Shown: piece by piece, positions 24,591 through 33,680 of the stretch | Layout of the letters: each line of letters opens with the position of its first letter | How positions within the stretch are numbered: the stretch's first letter is position 1 | Source of the DNA: Marinobacter sediminum | GTDB lineage: Bacteria; Pseudomonadota; Gammaproteobacteria; Pseudomonadales; Oleiphilaceae | Reading direction: 5' to 3' | Assembly: GCF_016820575.1 (NCBI RefSeq) | Contig: NZ_JAEMQH010000001.1 | Span: 682,001-746,000, forward strand | Length of the DNA stretch: 64,000 bases | Made by a program: the position numbers and the translations under genes | The notes under the pieces: generated by a model | Databases searched by the model: none | What the model saw: the letters and a program-made list of their open reading frames with translations, nothing else | What the model was told of the DNA's origin: nothing

Positions 24591-25748
24591 TTAGCGGAAA
24601 ACCGGGTTCATGCCCGCCGCTTCCAGCGCCTTGGCGCGGGCGGCCATCCAGCCTTTACCGAAGGCGTCCTCATCGGAGGGAGGATTGCTGGCTGTGAAGT
24701 TGTCCCAGGTCTCCTTCAGGATCCGCTGGCGCTCTACCAGCATGTCCTGATGTGCCTGCATCTCATCGGTCCAGTGGCCGATCTCCTTGTAGTGGTCCAC
24801 CACGGCATCGTGGAATGGAATAACCCACTGCATGTTCTGATTGTCCAGGCTGTAACCGGCGTTGCCCGGTGCGGCATCCTTGTACTTGTCGTAGTCCTCG
24901 ATAAAGACGCGGATCAGGCTTTTCGCCAGTTCGTCATCGGTGGAGGCGTTCGCCACCAGGATCGGGTACGGGTAGCTGGCGCCAACCCAGGGCTTATCCT
25001 TGCCGTAATCACCGGCGGCCGAGGTGACCGTGTGCGGCTGGAAGTAGGGCGCCACTTTCTGCAGTCGGGCCCAGCCTTCTTTATCGGCCGGATCCAGCTT
25101 TGGCCAGACAATGCCTCGGGGGCTGGCCGCCAACTGCTGGGGAGGTGGTGCGACGCTCACGGTGAAGCCGGTGTCGGTCTGGTCGGCAATGATGCCCTCG
25201 AAAGAGCGGCCATAGCCCGGGAATTCCACCTTCTCGACATCGTCCCAAGTCAGTCCGCCGAAGGCCAGATAGGCCTCGGTGCCCAGGTTCAGGGCGTCGT
25301 CACCGCGAATCCAGGACACCCGCTTGCCGCGCAGATCTTCAGGTGATTCCACACCGATATCCCCCGCAACCGCAATACCCAGGCCGAAGCTGGCAATCGA
25401 GGTGGTGATGACCCGGATTGGCTGGGGGCCCCAGTTCTCGTCAGCGAACATCAGCACGCCTTCTGAGCCGTAGTAGCTTGCGATGCCGCAGGCGCACAGG
25501 GGTACCCGGCCCATTTTTAGCGGTGTCATTCTGGATACGTCGTTTTCGCCCGGCAGAATCCGCACCGAGGTGCCATATTCGTTTTGCAGCAGGTTGCCGA
25601 TGGACACCATCTGGCTGTAGCCGGCAGAACCGGTGCCGTAGGCCGTCATCGCTAAGGTGTTCGGGAGTTTCACGTTGTCTGCGCTGAAAGCCAGCGCTGG
25701 CAGGGTGCTGAGGGTGAGGCCCATCAAGCCCCGGGTTAGGCGTGACAT
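24591..25748 (-). CDS. TAXI-family TRAP solute-binding protein
   Basis: The 385-residue periplasmic protein has a signal peptide (M-S-R-L-T-R-G-L-M-G-L-T-L-S-T-L-P-A-L-A-F-S-A) and the TAXI-family N-terminus with T-A-Y-G-T-G-S-A-G-Y-S-Q. It delivers its ligand to the downstream fused permease. ATG 25748 has a ribosome-binding site (AGAGG) and starts the signal peptide; the open frame reaches 25808 without support. The ligand is not predictable from sequence. It is first in the two-gene operon with the permease. Confidence 0.8.
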   Translation of the reverse strand: MSRLTRGLMGLTLSTLPALAFSADNVKLPNTLAMTAYGTGSAGYSQMVSIGNLLQNEYGTSVRILPGENDVSRMTPLKMGRVPLCACGIASYYGSEGVLMFADENWGPQPIRVITTSIASFGLGIAVAGDIGVESPEDLRGKRVSWIRGDDALNLGTEAYLAFGGLTWDDVEKVEFPGYGRSFEGIIADQTDTGFTVSVAPPPQQLAASPRGIVWPKLDPADKEGWARLQKVAPYFQPHTVTSAAGDYGKDKPWVGASYPYPILVANASTDDELAKSLIRVFIEDYDKYKDAAPGNAGYSLDNQNMQWVIPFHDAVVDHYKEIGHWTDEMQAHQDMLVERQRILKETWDNFTASNPPSDEDAFGKGWMAARAKALEAAGMNPVFR

Positions 25749-26123
25749 AAAAAATCCTCTTATCGTCGTTGTTGTGGTGTTTAGAGGTTTTGCACAGCGA
25801 AATATCATTTTGTTATTGATAACTCAACATAGTCGCTGGAATTATGGTTTGTCAATACAACTAATTCGACTGTTTATGACTAAAAGAGGGTCTTCAATCG
25901 GGCAAAGAGCCTAAAATGATGATTTCAAAATTGATGTTTTTCGACGCAGGGCAGAATATAGTTTTGTTTATGGTTGAAAGTTTGCTGGAAAGAGAGTTTT
26001 TAGACGCGGTTTTTAAGTGACGAGAACAGATGGGCGACATCAAATGAGCAACCTTCTTTCCCCGACTGAGCATTGTTTGGTCGCACGTATGCCTGTCATT
26101 GATACAACCAATGAGGACTCACT
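25749..26123. promoter_or_regulatory. AT-rich divergent promoter region with TTGTCAATACAA
   Basis: This 375-base stretch lies between the TAXI operon (minus) and the membrane-protein gene (plus) and should hold both promoters. At 25849-25860 TTGTCAATACAA has TTGT and ACAA as inverted halves four bases apart, the form of a GntR-type operator. A 34-codon frame at 25916-26020 has no good ribosome-binding site and I do not call it. Nothing else is recognisable. Confidence 0.35.
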
Positions 26124-27464
26124 GTGAGTCGCATTTCGATGCTTAGCACCCGGTCGGGGCTCGCTTACGGCGCGCTCGGAGCCGGCATTCTGTCGTTCCT
26201 GCCGGGTGTGGGCGAGCTTGGCGCGGTGCTGGTGTTTGCCGCGATCCTGCTGGGTTGGCGGGACTTGCGCCTGGTGTCGCGGATGTTATTGGGTCTGGTG
26301 CTATTGACCCTGGCGCTGGCGGCCGTTGCCGAACCGTCGGCGCTGCCAGCGGCGGCCGCCAGCATGACCCGGCTGACCGCGCTGATTCTGACCGTCATGT
26401 TGCTGTCCTCCATGCTCGGCAAGTCTGCTGACCTCGGGGTCATCTCGCGGCAACTGTTCGCCGGTTCGCCAATAGTGCGTTACTACAGTGTCGCCTTTGG
26501 CACCGGTTTCCTGTCCATGCCCTTGAATTTTGGTTCGGTCGGCGTGATGGCCACGATGATTCGCGGCCAAATGGATGACCGGGGCGACAGCGCCACCACT
26601 CGGAACGCGTCCCGTGGCGTATTGCGGGGCTTTGGCGCGTCGCCCATTTTCTCGCCCCTGTCGATTTCCATCGTTCTGACCATCACCTTTGTTCCGGCCC
26701 TGAAAAGTTGGGAGCTGATTGCGGTAAGTCTGCCCCTGGCGGTGGTGTACTTGTTGGTTGGCGGGGTGTTTCGTGAACCGGAACCGCCGGAGCCAGCCAA
26801 CAGCGTGGTGGCCGAACCCGCCTCCGGGCTGCAGCGGTTTGCACCCTGGTTGCGGTTTGCCGGCATCATTGGCGCCATCTGTATGGCCACCTTCAGCCTC
26901 AGCGGGCTCTTTGGCCTGAGTTATTCCCGCTCGGTCACCTTGAGCTGCTTTGGCGCCGTGTTGGTGGGGCTGGGGTATCGCAAGCTCAAAGGGGTTGAGG
27001 TTCAACTGCCATCCATGGCTCCGGTGAGCAATGAACTGGTGATTGTTGGCGGTTCGGCGTTCCTCGGCACTCTGATCAGCACCTTTGCCGCCCAGTGGCT
27101 GGGCACTGGCTTCAACCTGCCTGGCTGGGCCTACCCGGTGGCGGCGTTTAGTGTGCCCTGGGTGTTTTTCCTGGGCGGTATGATTGGCTTCAACCCCATC
27201 GTCACCGGCACCCTGACCGGCGGCATTCTGGGGCCTATCTGGCCAGTCGGAGCTGTGCTTGGATTAGGCACCGCCATGGTAGCTGGCTGGGGTCTAACCA
27301 CCGCCGGAACACCCTACTCCGCCAATTCACTGCTGCTGGAGCGCCTGACCGGGTACAGCGCCCAGGAAGCTGCACTGCGCTGGAACATGTTGATGTCGGT
27401 GTGCTGCCTTCTGGTCTCCGGAGCCCTCGCGGGGACCATCACCTTGCTATTGTCGGATAACTGA
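26124..27464 (+). CDS. Polytopic membrane transporter-like protein
   Basis: The 446-residue protein has about 11-12 membrane helices arranged in two similar halves, with G-F-L-S-M-P-L-N-F-G-S-V-G-V-M and F-N-P-I-V-T-G-T-L-T-G-G-I-L-G-P-I in the two halves like the re-entrant regions of ion-transporter/permease folds. I do not recognise the family. The start is GTG 26124, preceded by GAGG. The gene is divergent from the TAXI TRAP operon, with a 375-bp shared promoter region. Confidence 0.6.
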   Translation: MSRISMLSTRSGLAYGALGAGILSFLPGVGELGAVLVFAAILLGWRDLRLVSRMLLGLVLLTLALAAVAEPSALPAAAASMTRLTALILTVMLLSSMLGKSADLGVISRQLFAGSPIVRYYSVAFGTGFLSMPLNFGSVGVMATMIRGQMDDRGDSATTRNASRGVLRGFGASPIFSPLSISIVLTITFVPALKSWELIAVSLPLAVVYLLVGGVFREPEPPEPANSVVAEPASGLQRFAPWLRFAGIIGAICMATFSLSGLFGLSYSRSVTLSCFGAVLVGLGYRKLKGVEVQLPSMAPVSNELVIVGGSAFLGTLISTFAAQWLGTGFNLPGWAYPVAAFSVPWVFFLGGMIGFNPIVTGTLTGGILGPIWPVGAVLGLGTAMVAGWGLTTAGTPYSANSLLLERLTGYSAQEAALRWNMLMSVCCLLVSGALAGTITLLLSDN

Positions 27465-27558
27465 GCAAAAGCTCCGTTCCTGTTTCAGGCCGGTTCGGGC
27501 TGAGCCCGATAACCGTTACGCTATACTCCCACCCCAACAGCATAGGGAGAGCCCCGCA

Positions 27559-29445
27559 ATGACCGAGTATTTTGTCCAGGCGTTTATCTATCTTGTGGCC
27601 GCGGTGATTGCGGTGCCGCTGGCCAAGCGCCTGGGGCTGGGCTCAGTGCTGGGTTATCTGGTTGCCGGTGTGGTGATTGGGCCGGTGACGGGCCTGGTTG
27701 GTCAGGAAGCCACCACCATCCAGCATTTTGCCGAATTTGGCGTGGTCATGATGCTGTTCCTGGTGGGTATGGAGCTGGATCCCAAGGCGCTCTGGGCCAT
27801 GCGGGTACGCCTGGTGGGCCTGGGTGGGCTGCAGGTGGTGCTGAGTATCGCCGCCGGCACGGCCGTGGCTTGGTGGCTGGGGTTGGTTTGGCAGACAGCC
27901 CTGACGGTCGGGCTCATTTTCGCCCTGTCCTCCACCGCCATTGTCCTGCAGACCCTGAATGAAAAGGGTCTGGCGAAGACTGAGGGTGGGCGCAGCGCGT
28001 TTTCGGTGTTGCTGTTTCAGGACATCGCCGTGATTCCCATGCTCGCACTGATTCCCCTGTTGGCGTTGCCCGAACTGATGGCAGAGTCCGGCACCGGGGC
28101 CGGCCATGACAGCGGTTTGAGTCTGGTTGCCGATCTGCCGGGCTGGGCCCACGCCCTGACCGTGGTTGCCGCCGTGGCTGCGGTCATTGTCGGTGGTTAT
28201 TATCTGAGCCGGCCGCTGTTCCAGTACGTGGTCCAATCCGGCCTGCGTGAGGTGTTCACTGCCACCGCCCTGATGCTGGTGATCGGCATTGCCGCGCTGA
28301 TGAGCCTGGTCAATCTGTCACCGGCTCTGGGTGCATTTCTGGCCGGGGTGGTGCTGGCCAACAGTGAATTTCGCCATGAGCTGGAAGCCAACATCGAGCC
28401 GTTCAAGGGGCTGCTGCTGGGTCTGTTCTTCATCACCGTGGGTGCCGGCATCAATTTTGAGGTGCTGGTCGCGGAGTGGGACACCATCCTGGCTCTGGCC
28501 TTTGCAGTGATCACAGTCAAGGCGCTGATCTTGCTGGGTTTGGCCGTGCTGTTTCGCATCCACGGCAGTAACGGCTGGCTGTTTACCCTGGGCCTGGCGC
28601 AGGCCGGTGAATTTGGCTTTGTGCTGCTCACCTACAGTGTCCAGAACTCGGTCATTCCAATCGAACTCTCCCAGGTATTGTCGCTGGTGGTGGCGTTGTC
28701 GATGTTCCTCACCCCGCTGCTGTTTATAGCCTACGATCGCGTGGTGCTGCCTCGCTACCGGCGCGCCAAGAACGACGAGCGTGAGGCTGACACCATCGAT
28801 GACCGCGCCCCGGTGATTGTTGCTGGTGTCGGCCGGTTCGGACAGATCGTGTGCCGGCTGCTGCGTGCCAACGACATTCCCATCGTGGTGCTGGATCATG
28901 AGATCGAGCAGATCGAGAACGTCCGCCGGATCAACATCCAGAGCTACTTCGGCGACGCCAGTCGGCCGGAACTGCTGGAAACTGCGGGCATCGAGGATGC
29001 CCGGTTATTAGTAGTGGCGATCGATGACCGCGATCGCTCGGTCCGCATCGTCGAGCACGTGAAACAGTTCTATCCTGGGGTCTGGGTGCTGGCGCGGGCG
29101 TTCGACCGGGGCCACAGCTATCAGTTGCGCAAGGCCGGTGCCGACGACGTGGTGAGTGAAACCTACCATTCGGCGCTGGAACTGGGTGGTCACGCATTGA
29201 CCGCTATGGGTGTGCACCCGCTGCGGGCCAAGCAGATGACCTGGACTTTTGTGGACAACGAAAAAGCCCACGAAGACGAGTTGTTCGAGGCCTGGCAGGA
29301 AATAGAAGAGGGCATCAGTTTCAGTCCCCGCTACGGTGAGCTGTTCATGAAACTCGAGGAAGCCCTGAGCAGTGCCATGGACAAGGACTGGGAAGAGCCC
29401 ACTCGGGAAGACGTGCCGATCTGGACGCCACCGGATCAACGGTGA
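27559..29445 (+). CDS. Kef-type monovalent cation:proton antiporter
   Basis: The 628-residue protein has a CPA2 Na+/H+ exchanger domain of about 12 helices (residues 5-385; includes F-L-V-G-M-E-L-D-P and F-Q-D-I-A-V-I-P) followed by a TrkA-N (RCK) domain starting V-I-V-A-G-V-G-R-F-G-Q (about 410-525), which binds nucleotide and gates potassium efflux. It resembles KefB/KefC but no KefF/KefG ancillary quinone oxidoreductase is adjacent. In a halophile this fits potassium/pH homeostasis. The stop is 6 bp from that of the convergent binding-protein gene. Confidence 0.85.
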   Translation: MTEYFVQAFIYLVAAVIAVPLAKRLGLGSVLGYLVAGVVIGPVTGLVGQEATTIQHFAEFGVVMMLFLVGMELDPKALWAMRVRLVGLGGLQVVLSIAAGTAVAWWLGLVWQTALTVGLIFALSSTAIVLQTLNEKGLAKTEGGRSAFSVLLFQDIAVIPMLALIPLLALPELMAESGTGAGHDSGLSLVADLPGWAHALTVVAAVAAVIVGGYYLSRPLFQYVVQSGLREVFTATALMLVIGIAALMSLVNLSPALGAFLAGVVLANSEFRHELEANIEPFKGLLLGLFFITVGAGINFEVLVAEWDTILALAFAVITVKALILLGLAVLFRIHGSNGWLFTLGLAQAGEFGFVLLTYSVQNSVIPIELSQVLSLVVALSMFLTPLLFIAYDRVVLPRYRRAKNDEREADTIDDRAPVIVAGVGRFGQIVCRLLRANDIPIVVLDHEIEQIENVRRINIQSYFGDASRPELLETAGIEDARLLVVAIDDRDRSVRIVEHVKQFYPGVWVLARAFDRGHSYQLRKAGADDVVSETYHSALELGGHALTAMGVHPLRAKQMTWTFVDNEKAHEDELFEAWQEIEEGISFSPRYGELFMKLEEALSSAMDKDWEEPTREDVPIWTPPDQR

Positions 29446-29451
29446 CCCGTT

Positions 29452-30291
29452 CTATTGCTCGGCAATATAAAGAGCGGTGTATTGATCCAGCAGCTCATCG
29501 ACCCGGCCCTGGGTCACCAGGGTGTAAAGCCGGTCAGCGATCTGTTCCCGCAGTGCAAAGGTGTTGCAAGTAGATTTCTTAGGGAAGGTAAAAAACAGTC
29601 CTTCGGTACTGATTGTTTTCTCAAGAGGCTCGAACTCGTCGCTCCGGCCCTCTCGTGCCAGCTTCACCTGGCCCTGCAATAACTCGTAGAGTACGTAATC
29701 AACCCGCCCGGCCTCCGCCATCAGAAACGATTGATCGATTGAACGCACCGGCTCGATGGTCAGGTTCTGTTGGGCGTAACGGTCGAAATTCTGGCCAAAA
29801 CTGTTGCCGATCAGTGTGCTGCCGGTTTTGCCCTGCAGGTCCGGCCAGTGCCGATAGAGAAATGCCTGGCCTTTGGGGACCCAGATGGCCGTTGGCAGCT
29901 GGATGATAGGCGGTAGGATGTAATCCATGTACCCGAAACGTTCACGGGTCATGAAGGCTCCGGCCACCATGTCTATGTCGCCATCACGGGCCAGGCGCTG
30001 CACTCGGGCCCAGGAGCCGATGTCACGGATGTCGGCACTGAGCCCCAGTGGCTGCAGTATTTCTTGCAGCAACGCGGGAACCACTCCCGTTAATTGCTCA
30101 GGATTGTTCGGGTCTCGCCACAGCAGGGGCGGATATTCTGAGTTGCCGCTGACCGTGAGCTTGGTGCAGGGCGGAGTACTGGCTTGCGCTTGCGAACTCC
30201 CTACAAGCAATAAAACCAGAGAAACCAGCAAGGGCCTGAAGGCCAACGAAGACGTCCCTGTCCCGAGAAAGCGCGAAGGAAATGACAGCAT
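29452..30291 (-). CDS. Periplasmic solute-binding protein (PBP2 type)
   Basis: The 279-residue protein has a signal peptide (V-S-L-V-L-L-L-V-G-S-S-Q-A-Q-A) and a type 2 periplasmic binding-protein fold like amino-acid binding proteins or the sensing domains of signalling proteins (L-T-G-V-V-P-A-L-L-Q-E-I, D-I-D-M-V-A-G-A-F, T-R-E-R). Only two cysteines, about 200 residues apart, are present. No permease genes are adjacent, so it may be an orphan receptor rather than an ABC component. The start is ATG 30291; nothing clear marks its promoter. Confidence 0.7.
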   Translation of the reverse strand: MLSFPSRFLGTGTSSLAFRPLLVSLVLLLVGSSQAQASTPPCTKLTVSGNSEYPPLLWRDPNNPEQLTGVVPALLQEILQPLGLSADIRDIGSWARVQRLARDGDIDMVAGAFMTRERFGYMDYILPPIIQLPTAIWVPKGQAFLYRHWPDLQGKTGSTLIGNSFGQNFDRYAQQNLTIEPVRSIDQSFLMAEAGRVDYVLYELLQGQVKLAREGRSDEFEPLEKTISTEGLFFTFPKKSTCNTFALREQIADRLYTLVTQGRVDELLDQYTALYIAEQ

Positions 30292-30457
30292 TAATGCTTC
30301 CCAAGGTTTCGAAAGGACACAACTAGCAGAAATGTATCACCGTTACCTGCAAGGTGGTATTCGCTTGGGCAATAAATGTGAGCTGGGTTCTTCGGCGGCT
30401 CCCAGAGCTTCATTAAATATCCCTAATGGAACTTCTGGAAAAAAATGTCCGTGGGAT

Positions 30458-30485
30458 GGAATAGATCCCATGCTGATTCGTTATC
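30458..30485 (+). promoter_or_regulatory. ECF promoter of the tetrapeptide-repeat gene
   Basis: GGAATA at 30458-30463 and CGTTATC at 30479-30485 are 15 bases apart, the same spacing and elements as the sigma gene's own promoter at 33627. Transcription should start near 30492, leaving a short leader that contains GGAGG at 30509, seven bases before ATG 30521. Confidence 0.7.
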
Positions 30486-30520
30486 GGGGTGAATCCAACG
30501 GAAACACTGGAGGATAAACC

Positions 30521-31213
30521 ATGATGAAACGGACACTGACTTTGGCAATCTGTTCAGTAATGGCGGTATCAGCTTTCGCCGCAGAGACCCAGGGCTCGGC
30601 CAGCGTGAATGCGAACGCCGAGATGCGCAGCAGCTCCGAGGCTTCCGGCCGCAGTGATGGTCGCGATGCCGGTGCCAGCGGGGCCACGCGCAACAGCGTA
30701 CAAACCTCCGGCGGTGCCTCGGTCAGCGCCAATGGCCGCGAAGCCAATGCCAGCATGGCGTCTTCCCGGGAAGCCAATTCGGGCGCAGCCATGAGCACGG
30801 AAACTGCCAAGGCGACCGGTGCGGAGGCGGCCGCGAAGGCGCGCGCTACCGGTGACAGCGCCCGTAATGCCGCGGTTCGCACCGGTGAACAGGCCCGGGA
30901 GACCGGGCGCCAGGCGGTTGAGGCCGGGGTATCAGCTGGCCAGGGTGCCAAGGGCGAGGCCACTGCTAAGGCCCAGGCCACCGGTGACAAGGCCGGGCAG
31001 ATGCGAGAGCAAACCAGCGGCAGCGTGCAGGGTAGCGTTGATGCTGCAACCAGGAAGCAAGTAGACGGCTCGGTCTCTGGCAGCGTTGACTCCAGCGTTC
31101 GCAACAGTGTCAGTGGCTCGGTGAAGAACTCCGTGTCAGACAGTGTGAAGTCGAATGTTCGGAGCAGCGTGCACCAATCCGTCAAGAACTCCACCCAGCA
31201 AGGCCTGTTGTAA
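30521..31213 (+). CDS. Secreted tetrapeptide-repeat protein, ECF-controlled
   Basis: The 230-residue protein has a signal peptide (M-M-K-R-T-L-T-L-A-I-C-S-V-M-A-V-S-A-F-A-A) and then a low-complexity, cysteine-free, Ala/Ser/Gly-rich chain with many Asn and charged residues. The C-terminal 60 residues are a tandem x-S-V-x repeat (G-S-V-Q, G-S-V-D, S-S-V-R, N-S-V-S, G-S-V-K and so on), about 14 units. Such a sequence may be disordered or form a beta-solenoid or fibre. It has no family I know. An ECF promoter lies upstream and a terminator follows, with an outer-membrane barrel gene next, so it may be an exported matrix or surface protein. Confidence 0.65.
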   Translation: MMKRTLTLAICSVMAVSAFAAETQGSASVNANAEMRSSSEASGRSDGRDAGASGATRNSVQTSGGASVSANGREANASMASSREANSGAAMSTETAKATGAEAAAKARATGDSARNAAVRTGEQARETGRQAVEAGVSAGQGAKGEATAKAQATGDKAGQMREQTSGSVQGSVDAATRKQVDGSVSGSVDSSVRNSVSGSVKNSVSDSVKSNVRSSVHQSVKNSTQQGLL

Positions 31214-31238
31214 GCCTTGAATAACGGGAACCTGATTA

Positions 31239-31268
31239 ACCGGGCCGTCTAGCGGCCCGGTTTTTTTG
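31239..31268 (+). terminator. Rho-independent terminator/attenuator
   Basis: AACCGGGCCG and CGGCCCGGTT pair around a 4-base loop and are followed by seven Ts. It lies between the tetrapeptide-repeat gene and the outer-membrane barrel gene, which has no other clear promoter; partial read-through would set their ratio. Confidence 0.85.
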
Positions 31269-31283
31269 TGAAGGAGCAGCCCT

Positions 31284-32231
31284 ATGCAACGATTTTTCCG
31301 AGTCCTGCCTCCGGTTTTGTTGACCGCTGGCCTGTCGATGACCACTCAGGCGGCCACCGTTGGCGGCCACGTTCTCACCGGTTATGAGTACGACAGCAAC
31401 CTGAACGTTGACGAATTGAACCAATCGTCCGGGGAGAGTGGTAATGCGTGGGTTCTGGGCGCCGGTGCGGAGGCCGAGGGCCAGCCGCTGCAGAACCTGA
31501 CGATTACCGGAACCTATGACTTCACATCGCGCGATTACCGGGACAGCGAGGACTTTGACCGAGCCCTGCACCTGGCGTCACTGGACCTCAGCTACGATTT
31601 CGACGCCGTAACCGTTGGCGCCAGCCATCACTATTCCCATGCCACCCTGGCCTCCGACCCCTTCCTGGATTACAACCGTAGCAGCGTGTATGTCGGCAAA
31701 CTCGTGGGCGATGACGTCTATCTTCGGGCCAGCCTGCTGGACAAGCGCAAGGACTTCGAAGACAACGAGGCCCGGGACGCCCGCACCCGGGGCGTGAGTC
31801 TCGACAGCTTCTTTTTCTTTAACCAAACCCGGACGGTTTTCATCCTGGGTGCCGATGGTGACGACGAGAACGCCGAGTCCGATGCCTACGATTACCGGAT
31901 GCTGGCGGTGAAAACCCGGCTTAAGCATCGGTTCCCGGTAGCCGGCCATGACCACGAGCTGAAGCTGGGCTGGCGCTACGAGGCCCGGGACTACGACGAG
32001 CCGGTGTCATCGGTGGAAAACCCGCTGACGTCGCCCTTGCTGGGGTCTGGCGCGATCAGCTCGGAGCCCCGGGACGACCGCATTGCGACCGTTGACGCCA
32101 GTTATGGCATTGGACTGACCGAATGGCTGATGACCGAGGCCCGGATTGAGTACATTGATTATCGCTCGAGCCTCGATTCCGCCGCGTACGATGAAACGGT
32201 GGCGTCGCTGAACCTGCGGGCTGAATTCTGA
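31284..32231 (+). CDS. Outer-membrane beta-barrel protein
   Basis: The 315-residue protein has a signal peptide (T-A-G-L-S-M-T-T-Q-A) and a chain of alternating aromatic/hydrophobic strands ending in E-F, a typical barrel C-terminus. Sequence such as G-Y-E-Y-D-S-N-L-N-V-D near the start resembles DUF560/Slam-like and other 14-16-strand barrels. Cysteine is absent. It starts 16 bp after the terminator of the tetrapeptide-repeat gene with AAGGAG before ATG, so the two genes probably form an expression unit: a secreted protein and a barrel that anchors or exports it. That function is inference. Confidence 0.65.
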   Translation: MQRFFRVLPPVLLTAGLSMTTQAATVGGHVLTGYEYDSNLNVDELNQSSGESGNAWVLGAGAEAEGQPLQNLTITGTYDFTSRDYRDSEDFDRALHLASLDLSYDFDAVTVGASHHYSHATLASDPFLDYNRSSVYVGKLVGDDVYLRASLLDKRKDFEDNEARDARTRGVSLDSFFFFNQTRTVFILGADGDDENAESDAYDYRMLAVKTRLKHRFPVAGHDHELKLGWRYEARDYDEPVSSVENPLTSPLLGSGAISSEPRDDRIATVDASYGIGLTEWLMTEARIEYIDYRSSLDSAAYDETVASLNLRAEF

Positions 32232-32237
32232 TTGGTG

Positions 32238-33584
32238 TCAGTGGATGTCGGGCAGCAGACCGTGGCCGAACACCGGGTCACGGCCCTCGTCGCCGAGATC
32301 GTCGGCGCGGCGGGTGAGTTGCGCCAAGGCGTTGTCGAGAGAAGTGCTCGCCAGCGCACAGGCCAGGTGTGCGCTGACTATCGGCGCGGCGAGCGACGTT
32401 CCACTCTGGCTGCCGTAGCGGCCATCGGTCAGCGCCACGGCAACGTCCACACCCGGCGCGGCATAATCAACCTGCTCGCCCCGGTTCGCCCAGCGGTAAA
32501 CCTGTCGGTCCTGATCCACCGCGGTTACCCCAATCACCCCGGGGTAGCCGGCCGGGTAGAGTGCCGGCGCGGCCGGACCTTCGTTGCCAACGGCGGCCAC
32601 CACGGGCGTGCCGCGGTCGATCAGCCGCTTAATGACGGTGGCCAGTACCCGGTTGTCCGGACCGGCCATGCTGACATTAATCAGCGCCACGTCATTGGAT
32701 TCCAGCCAGGCCAGTCCTTCCACCAGATGCAGCAGAGTGGCGCCGGACACCGAGGCCGGCCGGCCATAAAAAACCGAGGCACTGAACAGGGTTGCCGAGG
32801 GCAGGCGGGTGGCAGCGTTGGCGCTGGTTTTCCCGGTCAACCGGCTGGCGACCGCAGTGCCGTGGTCGGTCGGGGCGTGGTAGGAATCGGCCAGTTGGAG
32901 ATCCTGCAGGAAATCCCGCTGCACGACGGCGGTTCCGGCAAAGGCCGGATGGTCGGTTTCGACCGCGGTATCCACCATGCCAATGCTGATCGGCACCGGG
33001 CAAGACGGCGGCTCATCGATATTGGAGGGGCCTTGATGTTTGCTGGCACCGGTCTGAGACCGGTAGATGTGGTTGCGATCAAGGCGCTGGACGAGGGCTT
33101 CCGGCAGTAATTTCTGCAACTGGTCGCGTGAGTCCAGGCCTGGGTCGACCCGGAACCGCAGCACGGTTAGCCCCAGCCCGGCCATCTGGGTCTGGTCGAT
33201 AACGGTGATGCCAGGCTGATTGAAGTGGTGGATGTCGCTAACGTCGACGGTGATCAGCCATTGCCGTTCCACCGCCCGCCAGCCGTCCTCCACCTCGACA
33301 TCGGTAAAGAGCTCACGTCCGGTGTCCGATTGGATGACAAGCCGGGCTGGGAGTTCGGCCAGGGGAGCCGGCGCATCAGGCCGAACCAGTGCCGGCAGGC
33401 GTTCGGTCGCGGCCTCCAGTTGGCGTTCGATCTGGCGGTCGACTGCGCGTTCCACCTGCTGATCGATGCGCTTGAGAGCAGCACCGGTCAGGTTCTCAGC
33501 GCCTAATGCCGGCAACGAGACGGTCAGCCCAACGCCGAACAGGCAAGTGAGTGTGCGTTGGGAGAAAAAGCAGTTGGTTTTCAT
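32238..33584 (-). CDS. Secreted S8 (subtilisin) family protease
   Basis: The 448-residue protein has an N-terminal hydrophobic signal (L-T-C-L-F-G-V-G-L-T-V-S-L-P-A-L-G-A), a charged helical and pro-like segment (35-190), then the subtilase domain with Asp 205 (G-M-V-D-T), His 241 (D-H-G-T-A-V-A-S), oxyanion Asn 334 (V-G-N-E-G-P) and nucleophile Ser 397 (G-T-S-L-A-A-P). All catalytic residues are present. It is divergent from the ECF sigma gene and has its own ECF-type promoter, whose predicted start coincides with the ATG at 33584. It may act on the envelope protein products of the regulon, such as the repeat protein or the anti-sigma factor. Confidence 0.8.
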   Translation of the reverse strand: MKTNCFFSQRTLTCLFGVGLTVSLPALGAENLTGAALKRIDQQVERAVDRQIERQLEAATERLPALVRPDAPAPLAELPARLVIQSDTGRELFTDVEVEDGWRAVERQWLITVDVSDIHHFNQPGITVIDQTQMAGLGLTVLRFRVDPGLDSRDQLQKLLPEALVQRLDRNHIYRSQTGASKHQGPSNIDEPPSCPVPISIGMVDTAVETDHPAFAGTAVVQRDFLQDLQLADSYHAPTDHGTAVASRLTGKTSANAATRLPSATLFSASVFYGRPASVSGATLLHLVEGLAWLESNDVALINVSMAGPDNRVLATVIKRLIDRGTPVVAAVGNEGPAAPALYPAGYPGVIGVTAVDQDRQVYRWANRGEQVDYAAPGVDVAVALTDGRYGSQSGTSLAAPIVSAHLACALASTSLDNALAQLTRRADDLGDEGRDPVFGHGLLPDIH

Positions 33585-33589
33585 ACCCA

Positions 33590-33617
33590 GCTAACGTTTC
33601 CAGACGAAAAAAATTCC
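33590..33617 (-). promoter_or_regulatory. ECF promoter of the S8 protease gene
   Basis: On the minus strand GGAATT (33617-33612) and CGTTAGC (33596-33590) are 15 bases apart, like the two plus-strand sites. The predicted start of transcription falls at or next to the ATG (33584), implying a leaderless mRNA. Confidence 0.6.
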
Positions 33618-33626
33618 CGGAGCGGT

Positions 33627-33655
33627 GGAATAGATTCGATTCCCATCCGTTTACC
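33627..33655 (+). promoter_or_regulatory. Autoregulatory ECF sigma promoter
   Basis: GGAATA at 33627-33632 and CGTTTACC at 33648-33655 are 15 bases apart. The predicted start of transcription, near 33662, lies beyond an in-frame ATG at 33660 and before ATG 33681, which helps choose the latter as the sigma start. Confidence 0.7.
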
Positions 33656-33680
33656 CGGTATGACATCGAGGCATGGCGCC

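Noticed and set aside
25916..26020. 34-codon frame in the TAXI/membrane-protein intergenic region
   Set aside because: No ribosome-binding site and no conserved feature; only a chance open frame in AT-rich DNA.
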